This document shows, piece by piece, positions 35,180 to 45,312 of a DNA stretch of 64,000 bases. The notes beneath the pieces were generated by a model. That model was not told where the DNA came from and did no database searches. It saw only the letters and a program-made list of their open reading frames with translations. Source of the DNA: Toxoplasma gondii ME49 (Eukaryota; Apicomplexa; Conoidasida; Eucoccidiorida; Sarcocystidae); NCBI RefSeq assembly GCF_000006565.2, contig NC_031479.1, positions 806,001 through 870,000 on the forward strand. The letters run 5' to 3'. Every line of letters starts with the position of its first letter. The first letter of the stretch is position 1. The translations under genes and the position numbers were made by a program.

Positions 35180-38100
35180 TTAAATCTCTGGAACCAAAGA
35201 CTCTTGCCCCCCCGCGCGGTTCTCTTCGCCATTTCGGGCCGTGCCTCCAAGAAACGCCTCATCTACGTCTACTTCTCTTTGACGCCGGTAGTATACGAAA
35301 AGCAGCAGACAAAACACGCTCAGAAGAGCAAACCCAGCGGCCATCATGATCATCACTGAAAGCAGCAGCAGGAGGGACCACACAAACTCCACAATTGCAT
35401 GAGTGAAATAGTCGGTATATTTTGGTCCGATGTATCGCCAGAAAGCTGCAGAAGCTCCGGTTACTGGTGTCACAAGAGTTACAGAAACAAAACCTTGTTA
35501 CTCCAGTTCATTTCGACCTTAGATCTCGTGAAACTTCCCGTACAAACGATCCAAACCTGGTGCGAGATCTGCAGTCTCCTCTGAAATAACCCGTTTGACA
35601 GACGCGCTTGGCAACAGAAAGTTTTCTTAGCCATGAATTTCGTGCCAGAAAATGTTTTGGGTGTGTTCCATGCGTGCTCTAGGCTTCCCTACATCTGCTG
35701 TCAAACCGAAGCGTTGGTACAAGCACCCGTTCGGCTCGGCTGCTCCCGAGAAACATCACAGACAAAACAACTAACTGCCAAAAGCATCAGTGCGCTCCCC
35801 TGTGGAGGCCGGCGTATGCATTCTAGCAGAGACGAAGCTCGGGACGGTGAAACCGGCTAACCGCGGCGACAGCCGTGCTACAGTAGTGGAACTGGATTCG
35901 CTCTGGACAGGCATAGCTAAAACTTCACTTACGAACGCGCCAGACTTTATTGACGTATCGAAGTGTGAAAAGATAGGTGACCGACCACAGAGCGAAAACT
36001 GCAAATAAAGCAGCAGACATACAACAGAGCAGCTCCTTTCCCTCCTCAAAAAGCTGAAACTTTCAGAAGCCAAAGAGAAAAAAACGTGGACAAAGCTGGC
36101 GCTGTATCCCCAGACACTGACAGAATATGCCGACAACATGTGCTGCACACGTGAAATGTTTACTGCCAATTCTGCACTCTAACTGCGTCCGCCAACAGAT
36201 CCCGTGAAACCTGAGCCTCTCCCGTTTTTTACGTCCCAGAGGCAGGGTCAAGATCGGTGACAGAGGCTACGCCGAGGCGGGACGCTCGCAGTATTCGACC
36301 CAACTTCAATGGTTCTCACTTCAAGAAAAAACAAAACTGCGAGAGAGCCTGAAAAGCGGGTCAACCAAGCTTGTCCTCACCTCCGCTCATGAACAGAGTC
36401 ATGTAGTAAGTGGTAGGAGCGGCTTCGAGTGCGACCGGATCATCGCTGAAGACAGGAAGCAGCAACGAAAAGAATTCTCATAAAAGCAAAATGCGTTCTT
36501 GTAACGCCCTTGTCTCGGAAAAGTCAGACGAAGACAACCTGCAAAACGTTGTTGAAATTTGGGACTTCGGCGGTGCCACAGCACCGCCAAATAAACAGAG
36601 AAAATGTGTTGAAGCGCATGCTTTACTACCGACACGGTTCACGAGAGTTGCTGCAGCACACCGAAGGTACCTATGTCTTCTACACTTTTATTCATACAGA
36701 TGCTGAAGTACATGCAGTTGGCCATCGCAGCAACGGTCCATTAGGATGTAGACTTACACAGGGGGTTCCGAAGACAATAGGAGGTACAGTGTGCCTTTGA
36801 AGGGGTACCGAAGTCCCATTCGGATTGTTGTGATGAAAAACATAGTACTGCTGTACGCAATCATGACCATGGCCTGAGAGAAAACTCAAGATATATCTCC
36901 CGGATACTGTATGCACGTATTCAACAGCCAGAGGCCATAGACCACTCTCAGGCACGAACGTCTCAGGTATCCAAACAGAAATCACAGTAGCACATAACAG
37001 GGAAATATCCCGGGTCATCTGTGCCTGAAAAAGTTAAGTTGCTCCTGTCTGACACTTCGTCGCACCTCTTCTGCATACGCATGAATGAACGACCGGATAA
37101 GATTAATGAAAAAACTACGACTCCATGTATTTCATGATATCGCACGTGTGCCAGCATGCAGAGGCCGATCTTTTTGCTACGTTTAGAAGAACGCGACATC
37201 GAGCGAATACTCAGCTGTGTAGCCGGACACACAGATCCTCTGTTTCCCATGCCCGCCATCTCTGTGGCCAGCACATAAGAGCCTCAGGGTCGACTCACGT
37301 ATGTATCTCGACCTTCGTTTATGAGGAAAAGAATGGAAAGGAGGACTTGAGGAAGATCTTCGATGACCCGCATCAGCAGCTGATACGTCCAGCACAGTCT
37401 CTCGAACATGAAAAGGTCCTGCGACAACAAACAGCAGGCAACCGCATACCGTAGCTAACGAGCACGCAAACAGATCCGTCAAACAGCTTTGACTGAAAAA
37501 AATGCTTGTTCGGTTGCCGGTTCATGCTTCCATGGCACATTGATGTGGTAGAGGAGTTGACACCGCCTATTCGCAGAGTGCACGTGGTAACTGCATGAAA
37601 CGGCGACCACTGTGAGATCCCCAGAATCGTCAAGCAATATGGGCGTTGAAGTAGATACATCCATATACATATGCATTAGGACCTTCCACAAGTGCCACGC
37701 CTCATACTTACCTCAGGGGATTCTTCTCCGGCTCGCCGAATCTCCTTGAAGACAACAAGTGGGTAGAACAGACCCGAGGCTGCAGAGCATGCATGCATCA
37801 TATACAGTCTCAAATTAACAGCAAAACAACTAAGAACAGAAATTTAGCTCTTGCACCACAGCCACACCTCGCTGTAAGTACACGGAATTCACAAATCCAG
37901 GAGTTAAGAACAGTCAGAAACAACGACCACAGCTGGCATTCTATACTGAAATGCGGTGCTTCGGTCGCGTTTGGGAGAACAGCCACCTTTCACGGCCTCT
38001 GCATGCTGGAAAAGCTATTTCGCCGGTACTGGCCTCCGACCTGGTGTCCTATGAGTGCAAAGCTTACGTGATCTCTCCCTCCTCTTAGACCTCAACCCGT

Positions 38101-40771
38101 CCAAGACGATAGTCCTCTCCTCGTCTTAACACACTTACACTTTTTAGAAATACGGTTGTAGATGAGAAACCGACGAAGAGCGTAGGCGCAGCAAGAGATG
38201 ATGTAGGTCGTGACGAGCCACGCCATGACAAATTTGGCACTCTTATTTTCCCGCCAGTGAAATCCTCGATGGATGGCCCATGCGACGCGAACAAGGAAAA
38301 ACAAATCTGAGGACAATAATAAAATGCAGAATTGACAGTCAAGGGTTTCCCGCACAAAAGCAAACACGTTTCCTCAGGTACTGAGCTAAATCAGAGACCC
38401 AGCCCGTTCTTCGTTTTTCGAGAGCACGTACAGTTCAGTATCCACACACAAACACACACACACGCCTTGTGCAACTAGCACCTGTATAGGCACTCTCTAC
38501 GAATCATACGTTTTTGATGGTTGCTTCAGATCAAATAGTCGAATCAGAGAACCTTCAGTGTTCGTAGACTTGATGACTAAGAGGGCAACGGCAGTCACAT
38601 TACCTCCAGCAATTACGGGCCCGTTGCGAACGCATGAAGCGTGCGTTTGCGTGTTCGCTAATGCATTGGGGACAGAAATGGTGGGATCTGAGAGTGACGC
38701 ATATTTTGTGTGTTTTTACCATTAACCATATCGAAGTGTTCGAGCGCCTCCATCAGTGTGATTCGGGATAGCTTCTGCTTCACGACATCGGTGGAGAAGA
38801 AGCTAAAGCACAGCAACAGCATGTATTTGGGATAACTCAGATTTTTTATTTCCGCCGAAGCCAGCCTGGGCGTTCTGTCTGAAAGGAGCTCCTCTTGGCA
38901 CGCGGGCATCTGCCCTGCATCGGGTTGCTGAAGCTGAAAACAACACAGGACCCGCCGTTTCCGACTCCTGTGTGTTAAAAAAGCTCTTTCGTCAGTGTTG
39001 GCCTCCGACCTGGTGTCACGTGCATACTTTCATAGCTTGTAAGAGCTCTCCATCTTCTTGGACCCCGATGTCTTTGAACAAAGCGCAGGTGAAATTGCGG
39101 CCAGCAAGACACGGTAGTCCTGCCAGCGTGTTTACTGACCGTACCCCGTGTAAATCGACCAAATGAATCTGTCTCGCACTTACCCGGTGCTGTTGGAGAA
39201 AACTGTCAATAGCAACGGATGACCGCCGCGCAAAATAATTCCACAGATTGGAAGCCCGGTCTGTCAGACTGTAAACAACAACGCACCACATGGCCCGGTG
39301 ATTGAGTGGCGTGCATTTCGCTATCGACAGATTGTAGAACGCTGGGTGCCCCCAGTAGGCGCGCAGGATTACTGGAGACTCCTGCAACCGTTCCGCCACT
39401 GTGTGCGGTTCTGTTACTCCATTTCGCGACTGCATTAGTTCTCTTTGTGGCCCCAGTGTCTCTGTAAAACAGCCAGATCGCCTGCACGTACTTGCCAGGC
39501 ATGAAGTTTCCAATGTCTGAAAAGATGTCCACATCCTCCTGTTCATCGTATCGAAAGTCGCCGTGAGCTGCATGACATCCGACGGAACAGACGCTGGCCC
39601 GTACTTCACTCCCTGGTGCGGCCAACATGCTAACCTAGCTCGAGAAAGCGACATTGTAAAACCAGATGGGATCCGATTTCCGATTCTACAGAGTCCTCAA
39701 TATTTTCAGCGGAGTTCCGATGCGCTGGATACAGAGTTTCTGCCCCTATCCAGGTGGTGGCGCTCGTTTTCCGTCCACTGAAGAGTCCAGAAAAGCCACT
39801 AACGCTTTGAATACGTGTATGGCGAGGGTAGTACCATATCTCCACCAGAAAGGCCGAACGCCGCTAGCAGCGGACTCTGTGAAAACTCGCGAGCGACGAC
39901 ACATAAACTACGTTTCACGAAAGCTTTCGGCATGCAACGATTTCTGGGAACCGCTCCGCCCCGCCCCCTCCGCAATGAACTGTTTAAGACAGCCAAAAGT
40001 GCTGGATTTCAATATCCTAAAACACTTAGGTTATTCCACACCAGCAAAGCGATACCAGACATACCGACGAAGTGCACAGGTTGCAGACTGCATGACAAAG
40101 TCTCTGCGTTAGGGTTAACACAGTGGAGATAACAATTTCTATCCCGCCACTAGTGCTGTACCTCGACGGTGAATACGAGAGAAACCTACAGCTGTCAGTT
40201 TCCATCGGGGCGTCTTCAACGTCGGCGACACTGCCGAAGTAAGAGGCGGCGCGAGCCTCAGGGGGTGACGCTCGATACGAGGAACTGTCAGAAGCTCCAG
40301 CTGAGTTACTTCGCGGGAATGGCTTCAGCTGTTGACAAAAGAGGAAGTTGCAAACAGCGGGACAGGAAAAAGAACGGTGCCATCAAGGAGAGCGCCACTC
40401 TACACGCAAGATCCATGGCGCGGTTCTGGCCGCGTTCAAAAACACAAAGGAAGGGTGTGTAAGTGACGGGTAAAATCCGTTTTTCTACTAGCGAATTTAG
40501 AAACGCTAAATTCGCATGTAGGTGACGTCGGACTATTTTCCGAGGCTTTGTTCGGACGTAGCAAGAGCGACGACAAGAGAAGCGTCGGAGCAGTGGAACC
40601 GCGCTCACTCTTCCACACGACACAGTTCTGCACGAATCACAGCAATTCCAGAGATACCCGGAAACTTTTTTCCGGCAGTGGGCTCCCACTTACGTGTACG
40701 ACTGACGACGTGTCATGCGAGTCTCCAGGGGAGAGGAGCGGGTCGCCATCTGGCGCCTTGCCCTCTCTCAT
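35180..40771 (-). CDS. Multi-pass membrane protein with EDLPQ motif, XK-like (12 exons, 465 aa)
   Basis: Exons in coding order: 40771-40694, 40425-40310, 40230-40190, 39567-39488, 38933-38720, 38306-38139, 37779-37712, 37418-37299, 36873-36758, 36445-36381, 35998-35933 and 35445-35180. Every junction is GT-AG and phases close to exactly 466 codons including TAA. One exon is only 41 bases. The protein has an acidic segment (DEQEDVDIFSD) and about eight to ten hydrophobic segments, among them SLMAPFFFL, YMLLLCFSFF, MAWLVTTYIISCCAY, QVLLSILFLI, MVMIAYSSTMFFITT, FALWSVTYLF and a long C-terminal pair ending LLLFVYY, then an acidic cytosolic tail. FERLCWTYQLLMRVIEDLPQ resembles the conserved ED-PQ helix of XK-related and similar membrane proteins, which include lipid scramblases. 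That is a motif-level likeness only. Start choice: a clean short first exon with a GTAAGT donor. Confidence 0.74.
38004..38048. repeat. 45-bp imperfect direct repeat, copy 1
   Basis: Matches 38973-39017 at 37 of 45 positions; the last 19 bases (TGGCCTCCGACCTGGTGTC) are identical. It lies in the intron between exons 6 and 7 of the membrane protein gene. Confidence 0.8.
38442..38463. repeat. (CA)n microsatellite, interrupted
   Basis: CA dinucleotides with one AA interruption, in the intron between exons 5 and 6 of the membrane protein gene. Confidence 0.8.
38973..39017. repeat. 45-bp imperfect direct repeat, copy 2
   Basis: Second copy, about 40 bases from the acceptor of exon 5 of the membrane protein gene, within the intron between exons 4 and 5. 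Similarity extends weakly about 20 bases to the left. Confidence 0.8.
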
Positions 40772-43314
40772 AGTGTCAGCGACCCTGACAGAAAGCTGTG
40801 GCAGAGAGTTGTCTTCTCCAGCTTGCCTTCTGCTTTGACTGGCAAGCAAGAAGAGCTTGTCAAGCCAAAATCCACGGGGGTGTCTCGACCCCGCTACGCT
40901 AGGTTGGTTGTCTAAGGGAAGTGGCCAGAGCACAAAATGCCCAGTACACTGGCGCCAGAGGCACGAATGTCTAGACCTCCTTCTCTATATGAGCTTGGCC
41001 TGCATATATGGCGCTGAAGAAAATAGCCGCCTTCCTATTTGGCAGGGGGAGAAACGGGATTTCTAAAGATATTGAGCACAATGTGCAAGTGCCTGATTCG
41101 TCGAGACAATCTTCTGTTTCACAAAAGTCCAGCAGCGCGCAGCTGCGTTCAAGCTTGTGAAGTCGGAGAGCTGAAAGAAGGAAATCTCCGCACGGATCTG
41201 CCGCAACTTTCAACGAACCGCTTCCGCCTGCGTCATGCAGCGCTAATGCGTTGACTTCGAGGTCACGTTGCTCTTTGCAGTTTGCGGGTGGTACCGCTGT
41301 CGTTCCCTCTTTGGCATCGGTTTGCGCCCATTCGAGAGAACAGGTGGCCAGTCTAAACTCTCGGAGGAACACATAATACGAAAGAAAAAAACGTCAGCTG
41401 GTGATCGTGCGCATGCGGTTACGCCACAGCGTCACCTCAGTCACGTTGCGCGCTGCGTCCTGTGAAACGAGGACACTCGAGGCAGAAAAATGAGACTACG
41501 GATGGAAGGAAGGAGAGCCGAAAAGCCAGCTTTTTTAAGGAATACCGCCCACTCCATGAAGTAGAAAGAAGATTTAGCAAATGACACGGATGTGCATCAT
41601 TCATCGCTGGAGAAATAGACGATCGGCGAACCACAGGAAATCATTGAGATGTCAGCGACCTTCCACGGCGGACCTCACGGATGCGCCCGATTCGACAAGA
41701 CGTGGCTCGAACCTCCGGGTTGCCGTCTGACGAGAGCATCGACAGGACCCGCCAGGTCACTGGTGGCTCTGCTTTTCAAAACATTATGGCGCTGTCAAGT
41801 CGCTTTACACAGAGGAAAAGCGACCGAACGGTCACAATGGTGTGACGAAAAAACAGACAGAACCTACAGATACTCGGGTTAAACGCTGGTTAGGCTGAGT
41901 CGCGAGCGGACGGGCAACAGCAGCCGGGTTCTGCGAACATGTGCTAAAAGAGACTTCCAGATCTTCGTGTGGATTCCGACCAGAGCGTCCGAAAGCTGCC
42001 CTGTGAATATGTGGATCGAGTCTCCATCAAAAAAAGTTAAACTCAGTTTGCCTGCATGCCGCTGCTCATCACACAGCTGTGACAGGCGCTTCCCGAACGA
42101 AAACAGCACACACCTGCTGCGTCGAAAGGGTACAAGAGATATTGCGTTCCTTGTCTGTCCTTTTGAGAGTTTTTCCCTGACACAGTTTCTTTCTTTATAT
42201 CTCTCATATTCTGGCACCCCTTTGAGAGCATCAAACGACTGTGGCAATCCACGAGAACTGACATTCTACACAACTGTTGCTAGCGACAAGACAGCTCCGT
42301 TCGTCCTACCCCCACACCCCTCGTCGCCCTCGAAGAACTTCACGTTTCCTTCAACATGTCCAGAAAAAGATGATGAAGTGGGCTCTCTGTTTGATCGTGA
42401 AAGACGGTCGACATTTGTGCAGGGTCTCGCAACAACTTTCAAGCCCCAGTTTTGTGAAAGTCTGGTCTGGCTCTCTTCGATCCTGAGACTTGCGCAAGGT
42501 AGCTAGTTTCCTGACTCCTCAAACTACTTCCACAGGAGTCTCGTCCCCACAAACTATGCCGTACCTAACGCTCTGTTCGAGTATAGTTTCGCTGATTCAC
42601 AATTTGTCACACGTCTTTCTGCTCATCGGCGACGCCGTTTACTATACAATGGTATTATTGTCAAGGCCACGTTCCTGTTGTGCTTCCATTCTACACACAT
42701 GAACCGAAGTCCTCTTCATAAACCATCTCCTTTACGGTGTGAATCTTCTCTTGATAAAGCCCTTTTTAAAAGATTCTGCTTGGAAGGCGTTGCTCTGCGA
42801 AATGTAGTCGCCAAGGCAGAGCGCCGATCTCCTTTGTATGTCCTCAGAAAACAGAACCCGTCTGCCACGCAAAAGAGAATCCACAGTTGACCTCAAGTTT
42901 GATTTCGCCTTCTGAACGCATTATACAAAGGAGACTGAACTTGGAGCACTCCGACTGTGCTTTGTCCGGTGGAACAAACCTCGGTCGTTGTCAGGACTTT
43001 CGTTTTCCGTACAGGGTATAGGAACCGCCCCATTTCAGTCTATGCGAGTTGACTCAGAGCCCCCTTCGCGACGGAGATTAAGTCACCTGACTACCTGCAT
43101 TATCACTTTCAGAAATGTGCAGTTGGGAGTGCCAGGGAGACCCAGCTGGCTTCTTTCTTCGGCATTCATACAGCGCAGTGATACAGATTCGGCTGCCGGG
43201 GAACCAACACGCCTGGAAGTTTCTCTTCCAAACGTTTCCAGGCACTTTGCCGTTGAGGTCGACGCTATACAGTTCACGCGTAACGGCGTCTCGGACGGAC
43301 AAGTTCAGAATACA
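40772..43314. other. Intergenic region with a possible orphan - strand exon
   Basis: About 2.5 kb. On the - strand, 42130-41879 is open and reads like a terminal exon (a segment with LTFFDGDSIHIFTGQLSDAL and a basic C terminus), after acceptors TTTCGACGCAG or CAGCAG in phase 2. No upstream exon with matching phase was found, so it is not called. The segment 43080-43300 is also open in two frames and ends at a possible donor near 43085, but lacks an ATG. The gap must also contain the 3' UTR of the hydrolase gene. Confidence 0.4.
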
Positions 43315-45312
43315 TCACGAGTTGTTTACATTCGAGGTTCCACACGAATTTCGTGTCACTTTCTTGATGAAATCCCAGAGCATGCGATTTGTCGTATACG
43401 GGTCTTCTAGCATGCAGTTGTGTCCCGTGCACGGGATAACGTCAACCTCAACATCTGGGCGAGCATCGTTTTCGCTTTCAACCGTATGAGATTTTCGGGG
43501 AGCACCCCTGTTTGGCACGTCGTTTGGCCCCAAACGATGTTCGTGTGTAACTTCTTGTTTTGTTTTCTCTGTTCCATTCGCAACTTTCGTCTCTGATAAC
43601 TCTCTGAGATCTTCCCAGGTGTGAGGGCGGCTTTTGTTGTCCGTCGGCGCCTGCTTCTTTGCCCCGTGTCTTTCTTCAGCGCCGTGACATCGCTGCTTCA
43701 CAGATGCACGTGAGAGCCCCAGCAATTCTCTCTTCAGAAGCACTGCGTTGTCCCTCATGGGACAGACAGCATCCTTTTCTCCTGTCAGAAGGAGAATCGA
43801 TGGTCGCTGCGGAACTTCGTGATACGCTCCAATGCCTAGAAACCAAATGGCACACCTTGTCAAAACTGTAATAGGACACATTCCGTGCCAAAAGAAGTAA
43901 ACGGCTAGAAGTACTCTTTGTAAACTCTCAAAACTTGACTGTGAACCTACGCCATGAGCCGAGCTGCTGCTTCCGCAGACCTAGTTGGCACCATGGCTGT
44001 GAGTCTGCATCTAAAAAAAACACGCGAAACTTGACCTCATCTCCCAATTATGGAATGATAATGAACACCACAACTGACTAAATGCTGGGAGTTGGTTGAG
44101 TATTTGGCCCATTTAGCAGGGGAAGACTCAGGCGACATGTACGCCGCGTCAAGTGCGGATTCTTCTTCGACCAGACTCGAACTCCTATAATTGCAGTCCA
44201 CACTGCAATGGGCCACACCTCATGCTGGCCTTTCCTGACTCATTTTACTGCAAACATATTGTGCCTTTGCGTGCTGACACATTAGGTATGGGAAAACTAC
44301 AAGCTTGTCGTTCTTTTTAACATCACTACGGAACCAGGCCGTTGAGCCGCTCACCTTCCTCCAAGAATTTCTTAGGCCGGCTTGTCTGCAAGTCTAGAAG
44401 AGTAGAGAGGATAACATGCATTGGGTTTTGTCGAGTGACACTGTCTTCGGCGAACACCAGCCTGGTGTTATGTTGCAGCGTGACAGGGTGGTAAAGTTGC
44501 CGCTGGACTTGCCGTTTGATGAGACCACGAACTAATTCAAGGACAAAGGCGGGGATACACGACAGAAGGAGGCGCTGAACACCTGTGTGAGGATACGCCC
44601 CCAGAGCTCCTATAAGAACGATGCCACTGACTTCAGCGTTCCGGCCCTCTTTTTCAAGGTCAGCAAACAGAGTCAGTGCAAAGAGGGATCCCAGAGAATG
44701 CCCTACAACTACAGCATGTCGACGGAGTCTGCTTCCGCGCACACCTAATTCTTTTTCTCCGCCGTCTGTCCCGTTGACACGCTTGCAGGTTCGCGTGTTA
44801 CTCATCTCATCAAATATGGTTTTCACGATTTTCCTCGATTTATCGAGAGTGAACATGCTGCTGTCGTAGGGAACTAATCTGCTCTCGCCATGCCCAGGCA
44901 GGTCGACTGCAATACAGCGACAACCTCTCTGAGCGAGAAAGTGAATTTGGTGACGAAATTGGCCCGCGCGTCCTCCAAGACCGTGAATGAAAAAAACAGT
45001 AGTACGAAGGCCTTCATGGTGTGGAAGAGCCACCTCGGCACCGTCAATCATGCGGTGGTGTGGGACAGAAGTGGCATCTTTGGCGGGCGGCCGAGAATGA
45101 CAAGGAGACTCGCAGAGAGAACATGGTGTCGGCGTCGGCGTTTCACAACACACACTTCGAGGCGTTTGTTCCGAAAAACCAAGACATGTTACAGGCAAAG
45201 ATCCGTCTACTTCGACTACGCGAATAGGAATCCCCAGCACCTGGCGGTACTGGAGACCCAAGGAGAGTGCCTCATCGTCGAGCTGACGCGGACGGTACGC
45301 CGGACGACACAT
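43315..45312 (-). CDS. Alpha/beta hydrolase-fold protein (2 exons, 502 aa)
   Basis: Exon 1 45312-44355 (donor GTGAGC, phase 1), exon 2 43865-43315 after acceptor TCCTATTACAG, 489-bp intron, TGA stop. The alpha/beta hydrolase core is clear: strand and oxyanion loop VFFIHGLGG (about residue 110), VDLPGHGESR, nucleophile elbow GHSLG (Ser about 206), a catalytic Asp candidate in LLLTGEKDAVCP (about 350) and a catalytic His in PCTGHNCMLEDP (about 465), then a final helix. Between Asp and His there is a Lys/Arg/Glu-rich insertion of about 90 residues, unusual for the fold. The layout is closest to lipase/esterase ABHD-type enzymes, and the substrate cannot be told. The frame is open upstream of the ATG at 45312 with a possible acceptor near 45346, so a further 5' exon is possible. 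Confidence 0.85.

Noticed and set aside
36399..36635. Short - strand ORF overlapping exon 10 of the membrane protein gene
   Set aside because: Wrong frame relative to the exon that closes in phase.
36690..37034. Possible extra exon (AQMTRDISLLCATVISVWIP) in the membrane protein gene
   Set aside because: It has a good acceptor, but using it would leave an intron of about 43 bases before the next exon. Skipping it keeps the phase.
43078..43302. Open - strand frames just downstream of the hydrolase stop
   Set aside because: No ATG start, and the hydrolase already has its complete C-terminal helix. More likely 3' UTR.
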